DNA of 64,000 bases from the NCBI GenBank assembly GCA_937975765.1, contig CALJUR010000091.1, positions 8,588-72,587 on the forward strand, written 5' to 3'. The translations under genes and the position numbers were made by a program. The notes beneath the pieces were generated by a model. It was not told the DNA's origin. It searched no databases and was given only the letters and a program-made list of their open reading frames with translations. Source of the stretch: an uncultured Myxococcales bacterium (GTDB lineage: Bacteria > Myxococcota_A > UBA9042 > DTJE01). Positions within the stretch are counted from its first letter, which is position 1. Every line of letters starts with the position of its first letter. Below are positions 6,234 through 15,199 of the stretch, in pieces.

Positions 6234-9017
6234 CTACTTCTTCAGGGGGTTGCCTTCGCGGTCCAGTTCGACGATCGGCCCGGTCTTCAGGGCTTCCAGG
6301 TCCGCGCGGATGGCCTGCGCGTCGCCGACCACCACGATCGCCAGGCGGTCCACCGGCAGCCTCTGCGCCGCCACCCGGCTGGCCTCGGCGGCCGTGACCG
6401 CCTGCACCTGCCCCGGGAACGTCTCCAGCGCGTCCTCCGGCAGCCCGTACAGCACGACGTCGCCCAGTTCGCCCGCGATCTGCCCCGGGGTCGCGAACCG
6501 CCGGGCATAGCCGTTCACGATCGAGCCCACCGCGTACGCCAGTTCGTCCTTCGTCAGCGGTCGCTTCCCGGCGATCCCCTCGATCTCGGCCAGCATCTCC
6601 TTCAGCGCCGCCGCAGTCACCTTGGTCTGCACCGGCGCGGACGCCGTGAAATCGCCGCCCGCCAGGCCGTAGTCGAACCGGGTGCGCGCGCCGTAGGTAT
6701 AGCCCTTGTCCTCGCGCAGGTTCAGGTTCAGCCGGGACACGAACTGCCCGCCCAGCGCCGTGTTCACCACCTCCAGCGCCGCGAAGTCCGACGTGGTGCG
6801 AGGCACGCCCGGCAGGCCCGCCAGCAGGATCGACTGGGCCGCCCCGGGCTTGTCCACCAGGTAGATCGTCCGCGGCCCCGCGGCCGGGATCGCCGGCAGC
6901 ACGCGCGTCTTCTGCGTGCCCTTCTTCCACTTCCCGAACGCCTTGGCCAGCGCCGCCTGGACCTCGGCACGCGTCACGTCGCCGACCACGATCAGGCGCG
7001 CGTTCGACGCCTGGAACTCGCTGCGCCAGAATGCCTTCACGTCCTCGAGGGTCGCCGCCTGCACCGCCTCCGGTGTGCCCAGGCTGGGCCGCCCGTACGG
7101 GTGATCGCCGTAGATGACCTTCTGTCCCACGGTGAACGCCACGTACTGCGGCTGGTCCAGAACCTGCTTCAACTGCACCAGGCGCCGCGTCCGCTGGCGC
7201 TCCAGTTCCTCGGCCGGGAAGTCCGGCCGCAGCACCACGTCGGCCATCAGCGCCAGCGACTGGTCCATCTGCCCCTTCAGCGTGGACAGGTGGGCCACCA
7301 TCGCGTCCGTCGAGGCCTGCACGTCCAGTTGCGCGCCCAGGGCCTCCACCGCGTCCGCGATCTGCTTCGACGTCTTCCCGGCGGCCCCTTCCTGCATCAG
7401 CGCCGCCGTCAGGGACGCCAGCCCCTGCCGCCCTTCCGGTTCCGCCGCGGACCCGCCCGGCACCACCAGGGAGTAGGACACCAGCGGCAGCGCGTGCTGC
7501 TGGACCAGCGTCACCTCCATCCCGTTCGGCATCGTGAAGCGCTCCCGCGCGGGCAGCCGGAAGGCCGACTCCGGGCCCTTCCCGGGCATCTTCGCGCGGT
7601 CCAGACCGCTGGCCTCGTCCGGCGCGCCGGGGGCCATCTCGCCCATCGGCACGACGCGCGTCGCGACCCGCGGGGCCTTCAGGTACTTCGCGGCGGTCCG
7701 GTTCACCTGCGCCACGTCCAGGTCCAGGTATCGCTGGAGGTCCCACCGGAACCGGTCCGGGTCGCCCAGGGAATGGTGGTAGGCGTTCAGGCGGTCCGCG
7801 ATGCCCCCGAAGCCGCCGATGGACTGCATCGACCGCACGAAGTCCGCCATCGTGGACGTGCGCACCCGCTCCAGCTCCTCCTGCGTGATGCCCTTCTCCA
7901 GGGCCTCCGCCATCACCTCCATCGCGGCCTTCTCGACCTCCTCGGTCGTGTGCCCGGGACGCGGCGTCAGCATCACCTGGAACACCCCCGCCAACTGCGA
8001 AGACATGTGGTACGCCACGGCCTCCTGCGCGATCTCCCGCCGGTAGACCAGTTCGTGGTACAGCCGAGAGGTCCGCCCGCCGCCCAGGACCTGCGCGAAG
8101 GCGTCCATCGCGGCGTCGTCGCCGTCGTACAGCGGGACGGTATGCCAGGAGAAGTAGGTCCGGGGGAACTGCACGCGGTCCTGCACGACCAGGTCCACGT
8201 CGCCGGACAGCCGAGGCACCCAGCGGTCCACCCGCGACACCGGCGGCCCGGGCGGGATCGCGCCGAACAGCTTCGTGATCATCGCTTTCGCCGCGTCCGT
8301 GTCGAAGTCGCCCACGATGGCCAGGCTGGCGTTGTTCGGCGTGTAGTAGGTGTTGAAGAACTCCTTCACGTCGTCCATCGACGCGGCGTTCAGGTCCTCC
8401 ATGGACCCGATGGTCGGCCAGTTGTAGGGGTGCGTCGCGGGGTACAGCACCGCCAGCGTCCTCTCCCACACGGTTCCGTACGGCCGGTTCTCGTAGTTCT
8501 GGCGCCTTTCGTTCTGCACGACCGACCGCTGGTTGTCCAGGCGCTCCTGGGTCATCGCCTGCAGCAGGAAGCCCATCCGGTCGGCCTCCAGCCACAGAGC
8601 CCGCTCCAGGTACCCGGCCGGCACGACCTCCCAGTACCGCGTCCGGTCGGTGGAGGTGGCGCCGTTGACCTGCCCCCCGATGTCCTGCAGCGGCTTGAAG
8701 TAGTCGTCGTCGCAGTGCTTCGACCCCTGGAACATCAGGTGTTCGAACAGGTGCGCAAACCCGGTGCGGCCGGGACGCTCGTTCTTCGACCCCACCTGGT
8801 AGTTGATGTCGATCGCCACCAGCGGCAGGCGGTGGTCCTCTTTCAGGAACACGGTCAGCCCGTTCGGCAGGTGCCAGGTCTCCGGCTGCAGGTCCCGGAT
8901 CGGGTTGTCCATCGGCTTGCTCCTCGCGGCCTTCCCCGCGCCTACGCCACCCGTCTTCGCCATCGCGGACGGGCCGACCATCACCATCGCCACCAGCACG
9001 CAGGCCCATGCCCTCAT
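6234..9017 (-). CDS. Secreted M16 zinc metallopeptidase (pitrilysin/insulinase family, double M16 unit)
   Basis: 927-residue protein with an N-terminal signal peptide (MRAWACVLVAMVMVGPSAMA). The first M16 unit (about 45-480) has the inverted zinc motif H89-L-F-E92-H93 and the third ligand E170 in VVQNERRQNYENRPYG, the canonical 78-residue spacing. The second unit (about 500-925) is inactive-type, with no HxxEH; this two-domain arrangement forms the closed chamber that degrades peptides. It is most likely periplasmic or exported. The ATG at 9017 is preferred over an upstream in-frame ATG at 9068 because GGGGAGGG lies four bases before it and the signal peptide then starts correctly. It is 61 bp downstream of the tail-anchored protein gene and 3 bp upstream of the HAD gene. 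Confidence 0.93.
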   Translation of the reverse strand: MRAWACVLVAMVMVGPSAMAKTGGVGAGKAARSKPMDNPIRDLQPETWHLPNGLTVFLKEDHRLPLVAIDINYQVGSKNERPGRTGFAHLFEHLMFQGSKHCDDDYFKPLQDIGGQVNGATSTDRTRYWEVVPAGYLERALWLEADRMGFLLQAMTQERLDNQRSVVQNERRQNYENRPYGTVWERTLAVLYPATHPYNWPTIGSMEDLNAASMDDVKEFFNTYYTPNNASLAIVGDFDTDAAKAMITKLFGAIPPGPPVSRVDRWVPRLSGDVDLVVQDRVQFPRTYFSWHTVPLYDGDDAAMDAFAQVLGGGRTSRLYHELVYRREIAQEAVAYHMSSQLAGVFQVMLTPRPGHTTEEVEKAAMEVMAEALEKGITQEELERVRTSTMADFVRSMQSIGGFGGIADRLNAYHHSLGDPDRFRWDLQRYLDLDVAQVNRTAAKYLKAPRVATRVVPMGEMAPGAPDEASGLDRAKMPGKGPESAFRLPARERFTMPNGMEVTLVQQHALPLVSYSLVVPGGSAAEPEGRQGLASLTAALMQEGAAGKTSKQIADAVEALGAQLDVQASTDAMVAHLSTLKGQMDQSLALMADVVLRPDFPAEELERQRTRRLVQLKQVLDQPQYVAFTVGQKVIYGDHPYGRPSLGTPEAVQAATLEDVKAFWRSEFQASNARLIVVGDVTRAEVQAALAKAFGKWKKGTQKTRVLPAIPAAGPRTIYLVDKPGAAQSILLAGLPGVPRTTSDFAALEVVNTALGGQFVSRLNLNLREDKGYTYGARTRFDYGLAGGDFTASAPVQTKVTAAALKEMLAEIEGIAGKRPLTKDELAYAVGSIVNGYARRFATPGQIAGELGDVVLYGLPEDALETFPGQVQAVTAAEASRVAAQRLPVDRLAIVVVGDAQAIRADLEALKTGPIVELDREGNPLKK

Positions 9018-9078
9018 CGAGCCCTCCCCGACCGACGTCCCCCTCAACCGGCGGGACGGGGTCGCCATTCCCGGGAGC

Positions 9079-11529
9079 CTACCGGCGCCACAGCAGCCAC
9101 AGCAGGACGACCGCCACGCCCGCGCCCATCAGGATGTACGCGAAGATCCGCCGGTAGCTGGCGGCGGTCCGCCGGACCTCCTTCAGCATCCGGACGATCT
9201 CCGGATTCCCGGGCTGCAGGGTGTTCAGGCGCTCCATGACCGCGACCTGGGTCTGGGTGTCGGGGGAGGCCTGCAGCATCGTCAGCAGGTGCTGGCCCGT
9301 CCGGTGCCGGACGCGCACCGACGCCTCCCCGGACAGCCGCGACGACAGCCATTCCCCCAGGAAGGCCTCGGCCTCGGGGCCCGAACTCTCGCCGCGACGC
9401 CACGTCATGTACCACTCGGCGATCGCGACCTGGACGTCCGGGTCCCCGCCCGTGACGTCCAGCAGGCGCTCGATGGCATCCCGCTCCTCGGCCGACCGCC
9501 CGCCACGCAGCAGGCTGCCGATCGAGTGCCGCACCGCCTGCTTGACCAGCCCGCGCACCCGGGCATCGAACGGGGGCCCCAGCCGCCGCGCCAGCAGCCC
9601 CCCCAGCCGGAGCAGGGCGTCCGAAGGCTCCCTGCCCTCGAACGTCGCCACGAACCATTCGCACAGGCGCGCCCGGGCGTCGTCGTCCGGAATGGTGTCC
9701 AGGATGGCCTGGCAGAGTTCCTCCCAGGCCCCGCGCGCCGACTCGTCCTGCAGGCTGCAGAACGCGTCCTCGCGCACCAGTTCGCCGCATCGTCGCCCGG
9801 CATCGCCGCGCAGCCGCGTCCAGATGCGTCGTCCGCGGCGCACGTTCTCCAGCCAGCGCGGCCCCGCCTTGACCACCCCCCGGGCGCGCTCCCAGACCTC
9901 CAGCAGCAGGCGATCCGGCACCCCGTGCAGCGACTCGTAGTGGTCGATCAGCGCCATCACCGAGCCGACGTTCCCGGACGCCAGGGCCGCGTCCAGCCGC
10001 CGGTGCGCGACCGCCACGGACTGCCCGTATGCCGGGAACCGCGAGACCAGTTCCTCGAACGTCTCCCAGTCGTCCTCGCGCTGCCCCAGCCAGGCCAGGA
10101 ACTCCGAAGCGACCGCGTGCGCGGGAACGGGGTGCCGCACCGCGGCCAGCAGGAGCCGCCGCAGCCCTTCCGGGGGGCCGGGAAGCTCGGGCAGCGCGCA
10201 TCCAGCGGCGTCCTCCGCGGCCAGGCGGACCTCGCGCGTTCCGCCTCCCTGGATCGCCGCGTCCAGGTCGCCGCCCTCCAGCAGCCCGCCCAGCAGGGCG
10301 TCCAGACGGGTCCGGCGCTGGGCCCAGAAACGGTCCAGGGCCTCTTGCGCGCGCGCCTCCATTCCGTCCACCGGCCGGGCCGCCAGTTCCTCCCGGTTCG
10401 ACTGGGCCCGCTCGACGAATGCCTGAGGCGGCTCGGCCAGGCCCAGCGTCGAGGGATCGCCTCCCGCCTCCCGGTACAGCGCCCTCAGCGGCTCCTGGAG
10501 CGGGTCGTCCCGCCTCACCAGCGGCAGCACGGCCGCCGCCTTCTCGATCGCCGCCCGGGCGTCCTCCGGGTACCGTTTCACCAGCGACAGCCGGGCGCGC
10601 AGCATCGCGCACTCGATCGGGAAGACGCCTCGCTCCAGCAGGCGGTCCAGGATCCGCCAGGCGGACTGGGGGGAGCCGGTCCCGGCCTCGATCCGGGCCA
10701 CCTCGTACTCCATCCAGTCCTCGAGGAACGGGTCCCTCGACAGCATCTCGGTGCGCACGGCCAGGATCCGGGACGTCAGCAGGCGCGTCGCCTCCCTCAT
10801 CTCGGACGTCGCGCGGGTCGAGCCTGCGGCGACGTCGTTCGCGACGCACTCGCCGCCCAGGGCCTCGGTGAACTCCTCGTGCAAGACCCAGACCCGCTTC
10901 AGGTCGTCCAGGAGGATCCCGGTCGCGCGCGATGCCGCCACCAGGTACCGGACCTCGATGCCCGACCGGATCTCGTTCACGTACGCCAGGTCGCCCTCGC
11001 TGTCGGACCAGCGGTCCAGCAGGTCCACGAGTGGCGGCAGGCGCTCGTCCCTGGGCCCCATCTCGATGGCACGCCGCAGCCGCTGCAGCGACGACCGGAT
11101 CGGCGGAACGGGTGCCGTCCGCGCGAACTCCTCGGCAGCCAGGACCGTGGACTCCAGGAAGTGCCGGCGGACGCGGTTGGCGTGCAGCAGGTCCATCAGG
11201 TTCCACGCCTGCTTCAGGGCGTCGGGGGCCAGCAGCGGGACGATCGGCATGAAGACGCGGTTGGCGGCTTCCATGGCGGTGTCGACCAGCGCTTCCGGCA
11301 GGCCCAGTTGCCGCCCCTCGCGGTCGATGGCGTCCTGCACCAGCAGGAAGAAGGTCCAGGCGGCCTCCTTCCAGCCCTCCAGCGAGAGCCCCATCGAGGA
11401 GGCCTCGCGCAGCCGTCCGACCCACCTCGCGAGGTCCCCGGACGTCGGGCCGGCCTCCAGCGACTGCGTCGCCGCGACCACCTCGGCCAGCACCCTGCTG
11501 CCGGGATACTGGAAGGGAGCCTCGTCCAT
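9079..11529 (-). CDS. Large helical repeat protein with C-terminal membrane anchor, function unknown
   Basis: 816-residue protein of unrecognised function. It is mainly alpha-helical, with many Leu/Ala/Arg-rich segments resembling degenerate TPR or HEAT-like repeats (for example AWRILDRLLERGVFPIECAMLRARLSLVKRYPEDARAAIEKA, about residues 285-330). No catalytic motif was seen. The C terminus is a single hydrophobic helix (AYILMGAGVAVVLLWLLW) ending in two arginines, so it is a tail-anchored inner-membrane protein with the bulk in the cytoplasm. The ATG at 11529 follows AGGAAAG about ten bases upstream. It is divergent from the Ser/Thr kinase gene and heads an operon with the M16 peptidase, which suggests but does not prove a joint role in envelope protein handling. 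Confidence 0.7.
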   Translation of the reverse strand: MDEAPFQYPGSRVLAEVVAATQSLEAGPTSGDLARWVGRLREASSMGLSLEGWKEAAWTFFLLVQDAIDREGRQLGLPEALVDTAMEAANRVFMPIVPLLAPDALKQAWNLMDLLHANRVRRHFLESTVLAAEEFARTAPVPPIRSSLQRLRRAIEMGPRDERLPPLVDLLDRWSDSEGDLAYVNEIRSGIEVRYLVAASRATGILLDDLKRVWVLHEEFTEALGGECVANDVAAGSTRATSEMREATRLLTSRILAVRTEMLSRDPFLEDWMEYEVARIEAGTGSPQSAWRILDRLLERGVFPIECAMLRARLSLVKRYPEDARAAIEKAAAVLPLVRRDDPLQEPLRALYREAGGDPSTLGLAEPPQAFVERAQSNREELAARPVDGMEARAQEALDRFWAQRRTRLDALLGGLLEGGDLDAAIQGGGTREVRLAAEDAAGCALPELPGPPEGLRRLLLAAVRHPVPAHAVASEFLAWLGQREDDWETFEELVSRFPAYGQSVAVAHRRLDAALASGNVGSVMALIDHYESLHGVPDRLLLEVWERARGVVKAGPRWLENVRRGRRIWTRLRGDAGRRCGELVREDAFCSLQDESARGAWEELCQAILDTIPDDDARARLCEWFVATFEGREPSDALLRLGGLLARRLGPPFDARVRGLVKQAVRHSIGSLLRGGRSAEERDAIERLLDVTGGDPDVQVAIAEWYMTWRRGESSGPEAEAFLGEWLSSRLSGEASVRVRHRTGQHLLTMLQASPDTQTQVAVMERLNTLQPGNPEIVRMLKEVRRTAASYRRIFAYILMGAGVAVVLLWLLWRR

Positions 11530-11610
11530 GTCGTGCCCGCTTTCCTGCAGGGGGGGCCGCGATCGAGGATACCCGGGATGGCACCCCTGGTCCAGCAACA
11601 CAACGTCTTG

Positions 11611-11619
11611 TGCTATCAT
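11611..11619 (+). promoter_or_regulatory. Putative extended -10 promoter of the Ser/Thr kinase gene
   Basis: TGC-TATCAT, an extended -10 element with 5 of 6 matches in the hexamer, lies 30 bp before the ATG at 11650 in the divergent spacer. There is no clear -35, as expected for an extended -10 promoter. Confidence 0.45.
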
Positions 11620-11649
11620 TTCGCCCGTCGCTGGCCCGGTGGACCCCCG

Positions 11650-13464
11650 ATGCGCATCTGCCCGGAATGCAAGACCCGAACCGAGGAACGCACCTGTCCC
11701 TCCTGCCGCATCACCACCGTGGACGAAAGCGTTCTTTCCGGCCAGGACCTGGTCGGCCGCGTGTTCGTCGAACGGTACGAGGTCGTCCAGTTGCTGGGGC
11801 GCGGCGGCATGGGCGCCGTGTACCAGGCCCGGCACCTGGCAATGGACTCGCAGGTGGCCCTGAAGGTGCTGCGACGGGACGCCTCCGGGGACCTCGAGTC
11901 GATCGAGCGCTTCTACCGCGAGGCCCGCTCGGCCAGCCGCCTGCAGCACCCGAACACGATCCGCGTGTTCGACTTCGGCCAGTCCGATGACGGCCAATTG
12001 TTCCTGGCCATGGAGTACCTGGACGGGCACACGCTGCGTTCCGAGGTCCGGCGGGTCGGCCGCATGGACGAGGCGCGCGTGCTGCACATCGCCGAGCAGG
12101 TCGCCCGGTCGCTGGGCGAGGCCCACTCGAAGGGCATCGTCCACCGGGACGTGAAGCCCGAGAACATCTTCCTGCTGAACGACATCGTCGGCCAGCCGGA
12201 CTTCGTGAAGGTGCTGGACTTCGGCGTCGCCCGCACGGTCACCAACGAGAGCCTGACCCGCACCGGCCTGGCGATCGGGACCCCGGCCTACATGAGCCCG
12301 GAACAGGCCCGCGGCGAGAAGGTGGACGGGCGTTCGGACCTGTATTCCCTGGGCATCATGATGTTCGAGATGGCGGCGGGCATCCCGCCGTTCGAATCGA
12401 ACACCCCCATGCACCTGATGCTGAAGCAGATCAGCGAGCCCCCCCCCCGACTGGCCGAGGTGTGCCAAGGGGGGATCTCGGCGGGATTCGACTCCCTGGT
12501 GGACGAACTGCTGTCGAAGCAGGCCGATCAGAGGCCGCCCGATGCCGCGACCCTGCTGGAGCGCATCGCGGTGCTGAAGCCGATCGTGACGACGCCGCGC
12601 GGGACCCAGGCGACGGTCGCGGTCGCCCGCGAGGAATCCACGCCGGTGCGCAGCGGATCGGCCGCCTTCCTGGACCCGACCGGGCCCATGCGCACGCCGA
12701 CCACGCCGATCCGGGTGCTGCCCCAGGAGGGCGTGCGCGGGCCTTCCTCGTCGTCCGGCAGCCCCCGCCCGGCCAGCGGCCTGTCGGGCAGGGCCACCGG
12801 CCCCCAGGGTCCCGTCGCCTCCTCCCGCAATTCCGGGAGGACCCTGTTGATGGACTCGCCGTCCGGGGGCAGCCCGGCCATCCCGGTCCGGCGCCCGACA
12901 CCGGCGCCCGGACCGCGCGGCCGGACGATGACCTCCGACCTCGACCTGGGGCCGTCCCCGAACGGCGGGACCGGCCGGCGCAGCCGCGTCCTGCCGATCG
13001 CCCTGGTCCTGGTGCTGGTCGCGCTGGCCGCCGCGGGGGGGGGCCTCTGGTGGATCGGCCAGGGCCCGGTCCCGTCGGTCGACGAGGCGGTCCCGGCCCA
13101 GGCTGCCGTCCCCGCGCCGGTGACGCCTCCCGTCGTCCCCGCGCCGGCCCCTGCCGCCGTGCCCCAGGAACCCCCGCCCCCGCCTCCCGAGGCTCCCAAA
13201 CCGGCCCCCGTCCGCGCGCGCCTGGCGGGGACCCCGGAGGGTGCGAAGGTGGTCCGCCTGCCCGACAACACCTCCCTCGGCCATCTTCCGGCGGACGTCG
13301 AGATCGCGCCGGGGACCTCGGTGCACGTCCGGGTGTCGGCGGCGGGCTACCGGTCGCAGGAACTGGACCTGTCGTACGACGAGGTGAAGGGGGCGCCGGA
13401 ACGGACGATCAAGTTGACGAGGCAGAAGCCGGTCGAGACCGGCGACGGCGACTGGAGCCTCTGA
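11650..13464 (+). CDS. Membrane Ser/Thr protein kinase with N-terminal zinc ribbon and C-terminal PEGA-like domain
   Basis: 604-residue eukaryotic-like kinase. A small zinc ribbon (C4, C7, C16, C19; CPECKTRTEERTCPSC) precedes the kinase domain (about 42-315): glycine loop LGRGGMGAVY, VAIK-type lysine K72, HRDVKPEN (D167, N172), DFG (190-192), and TPAYMSPEQARG in the activation/P+1 region. A long Ser/Pro/Thr-rich linker (about 320-445) leads to one transmembrane helix (VLPIALVLVLVALAAAGGGLWW, ~447-470), then a Pro/Ala-rich extracytoplasmic stretch and a terminal beta-rich region (about 520-595; ARLAGTPEGAKVVRLPD) resembling PEGA. The kinase faces the cytoplasm and the PEGA-like part the periplasm. 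The gene contains a C10 tract (12439-12448) and a G9 tract (13035-13043). Confidence 0.93.
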   Translation: MRICPECKTRTEERTCPSCRITTVDESVLSGQDLVGRVFVERYEVVQLLGRGGMGAVYQARHLAMDSQVALKVLRRDASGDLESIERFYREARSASRLQHPNTIRVFDFGQSDDGQLFLAMEYLDGHTLRSEVRRVGRMDEARVLHIAEQVARSLGEAHSKGIVHRDVKPENIFLLNDIVGQPDFVKVLDFGVARTVTNESLTRTGLAIGTPAYMSPEQARGEKVDGRSDLYSLGIMMFEMAAGIPPFESNTPMHLMLKQISEPPPRLAEVCQGGISAGFDSLVDELLSKQADQRPPDAATLLERIAVLKPIVTTPRGTQATVAVAREESTPVRSGSAAFLDPTGPMRTPTTPIRVLPQEGVRGPSSSSGSPRPASGLSGRATGPQGPVASSRNSGRTLLMDSPSGGSPAIPVRRPTPAPGPRGRTMTSDLDLGPSPNGGTGRRSRVLPIALVLVLVALAAAGGGLWWIGQGPVPSVDEAVPAQAAVPAPVTPPVVPAPAPAAVPQEPPPPPPEAPKPAPVRARLAGTPEGAKVVRLPDNTSLGHLPADVEIAPGTSVHVRVSAAGYRSQELDLSYDEVKGAPERTIKLTRQKPVETGDGDWSL

Positions 13465-13476
13465 AACCCGGTTCTC

Positions 13477-14850
13477 CTACCTCTTCCCGCGGAACAGGTC
13501 GCAGCGGTTGTCCGAGACCCCGGAGGTCTTCCCCGATTCCAGGAACAGGCCTCCGCGCCGGTTGTCCGCGCAGACGTTCCCGATCAGCCTGGGCGCGGCC
13601 TTGTCCACCACGGCCAGGCCGTACTGCCCGTTCGAGCTGCACGTGTTCCCCCGGGCCACGCCGCCCGCGTCATCGAACCAGGCGATCCCCACCTTGCCGT
13701 TGGCACGGCAGGTGCAGCCCTCGATCGACGGGCGGGCCTTCCCGGCCAGCTTGATGCCGTGCAACTGGTTCCCGGTGAACTCGGAGGCCGTGACCATGCC
13801 GTCGACATCGCCCTGCAGCAGCAGCCCCTCGCCCCCGCGCTTCCCCGCCTGGTCGCGCACCCCGCCGCTGACCTTGATTCCCCGGAAATCCACGGTCCCC
13901 TGTTCGACGATCACCACCCGGGACCACCTGACGCCCTGGTGCTCGACCGCCAGGTCGTGCAGTTCGAAGGTCCCCTTGCCCAGGAAGCGCATCACGTACC
14001 CCTCCCCGTCCCCCACGATCACCGTCGTGTTCCTGCCGTCCCCCTGCAGCTTGACCGGCAGGGAGAGGTCCAGGGGCCGGGAGAGGCGGTGCAGGCCACC
14101 CGACAGCCGGATGACCGCACCCGACCTGGCGTCCACCAGCGCGTCCTCCAGTTTCGCGTAGTCCCCGGTGCCATCCAGCGCGACCGTCAACGGGCCGCTG
14201 CGGGACCCTGGCCGGTAGCGGGTGGGCGGGGACGGCGCGGCGGCGGGGGCCGTGGGGGGCACGACGGCGGCCGGGGCCGGCGCGGACGGCGCGGGGGGCG
14301 TCCTCGCGGGCTCGGCGGTCGAGGGAGCGGGAGCCGGAATGGTGCTGCCGGCAGCCGGGGCCGGCGTGGCCGCGGCAGTCGCGGGCGCCGGGGTCGCCCC
14401 GGGCTTTGCGGGCTGCGCCTTCACGTCTCCCGTCGCCGCGGCGGAAGGGGACGTCCCGCATTTCGCGATCACCACCCCCGTCAGGAAACTGGCCTTCTCC
14501 CGGTCCTTCTTCGGCAGTTTCTCGATCCCCACCAGGGCGAACTCGCGGTGGGCCTCGACGCATCGCCCGAGGTTGGCCAGGCTGACCGCCCAGTAGAGCC
14601 GCGCGTACGGGTTCGGGAAGATCAGGATGGCCTTGGCGAACAGTTCCTCGGCTCCCGCCCAGTCGTCCTCCTCGAACTTCGCGCGCCCCTTGTCGTACAG
14701 GACCTTCGCCGCCTTCTCCTCCTCGGACCGGGCCTGGGCCCGGGCGGGATTCGACGACAGCAGCACCCCGGATGCCAGCAGGAGGACTCCCAGGACGCGC
14801 ACAAGCGCCCTGGACCCGGGATCACGCACCGGATGTTCCGTCGGGTTCAT
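13477..14850 (-). CDS. Secreted TPR plus right-handed parallel beta-helix protein
   Basis: 457-residue exported protein. Residues 1-40 contain a signal peptide with an extended n-region (VLGVLLLASGVLLSSNPARAQA). Residues ~42-130 form two or three TPR-like helices (YDKGRAKFEEDDWAGAEELFAKAILIFPN). An Ala/Pro/Thr-rich linker (~135-215) follows, then a right-handed beta-helix (~225-457) with recurring rungs such as TASEFTGNQLHGIKLAGKARPSIEGCTCRANGKVGIAWFDDAGG, as in NosD/pectate-lyase-like folds. No pectinase catalytic triad is recognisable, so surface binding or an unknown glycan-related role are both possible. It lies 45 bp after the acyl-CoA-binding protein gene on the same strand and converges with the kinase gene, 12 bp apart. 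Confidence 0.82.
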   Translation of the reverse strand: MNPTEHPVRDPGSRALVRVLGVLLLASGVLLSSNPARAQARSEEEKAAKVLYDKGRAKFEEDDWAGAEELFAKAILIFPNPYARLYWAVSLANLGRCVEAHREFALVGIEKLPKKDREKASFLTGVVIAKCGTSPSAAATGDVKAQPAKPGATPAPATAAATPAPAAGSTIPAPAPSTAEPARTPPAPSAPAPAAVVPPTAPAAAPSPPTRYRPGSRSGPLTVALDGTGDYAKLEDALVDARSGAVIRLSGGLHRLSRPLDLSLPVKLQGDGRNTTVIVGDGEGYVMRFLGKGTFELHDLAVEHQGVRWSRVVIVEQGTVDFRGIKVSGGVRDQAGKRGGEGLLLQGDVDGMVTASEFTGNQLHGIKLAGKARPSIEGCTCRANGKVGIAWFDDAGGVARGNTCSSNGQYGLAVVDKAAPRLIGNVCADNRRGGLFLESGKTSGVSDNRCDLFRGKR

Positions 14851-14895
14851 GTGCGGAAAACTAGCACGGTTTGCGGCAGGGGGGAACCGGGCGTT

Positions 14896-15156
14896 TCAGG
14901 AGTTCGCCTTCACCAGTTCGTCGACGTACGCGACGTAATCGGCACGGGCCTTTTCCTGCGTCCAGCCCTTGTACTCGGCCCACGCGTCGTACTTCGCCTG
15001 GCCCCGGAAGTCCAGCATGCCGGGCCGCTTGCCCTGCACGTCGCCCTGGGTGGCCTGCTTGTACAGGCCGTACAGCTTCAGCAGCACGTCGGGCCCCTGC
15101 TCGGGCAGGGTCTTCAGCCGGGCCATCGCGTCTTCGAACGTCTTCTGATCCGCCAT
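14896..15156 (-). CDS. Acyl-CoA-binding protein
   Basis: 86-residue cytoplasmic protein matching the four-helix ACBP fold throughout: helix 1 FEDAMARLKTLPEQ, helix 2 LLKLYGLYKQATQGDVQG (Tyr and Lys ligands of the acyl-CoA head group), helix 3 KYDAWAEYKGWTQEKA, and helix 4 ADYVAYVDELVKAN. ACBP sequesters and transports long-chain acyl-CoA. The family is widespread in eukaryotes but patchy in bacteria, where it is common in myxobacteria and related lineages. The start is fixed by AAGGAGGAGCGCTC upstream of the ATG. It follows serC by 43 bp in the same direction. Confidence 0.95.
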   Translation of the reverse strand: MADQKTFEDAMARLKTLPEQGPDVLLKLYGLYKQATQGDVQGKRPGMLDFRGQAKYDAWAEYKGWTQEKARADYVAYVDELVKANS

Positions 15157-15199
15157 GAGCGCTCCTCCTTGACGTGGGGAACCACAGGGATGCCGTATT

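Noticed and set aside
3831..9239. Very long plus-strand frame across the permease, HAD and M16 genes
   Set aside because: Covers three well-supported genes on other frames or the other strand; translation is Arg/Gly/Pro-rich and without motifs, typical of shadow frames in GC-rich DNA.
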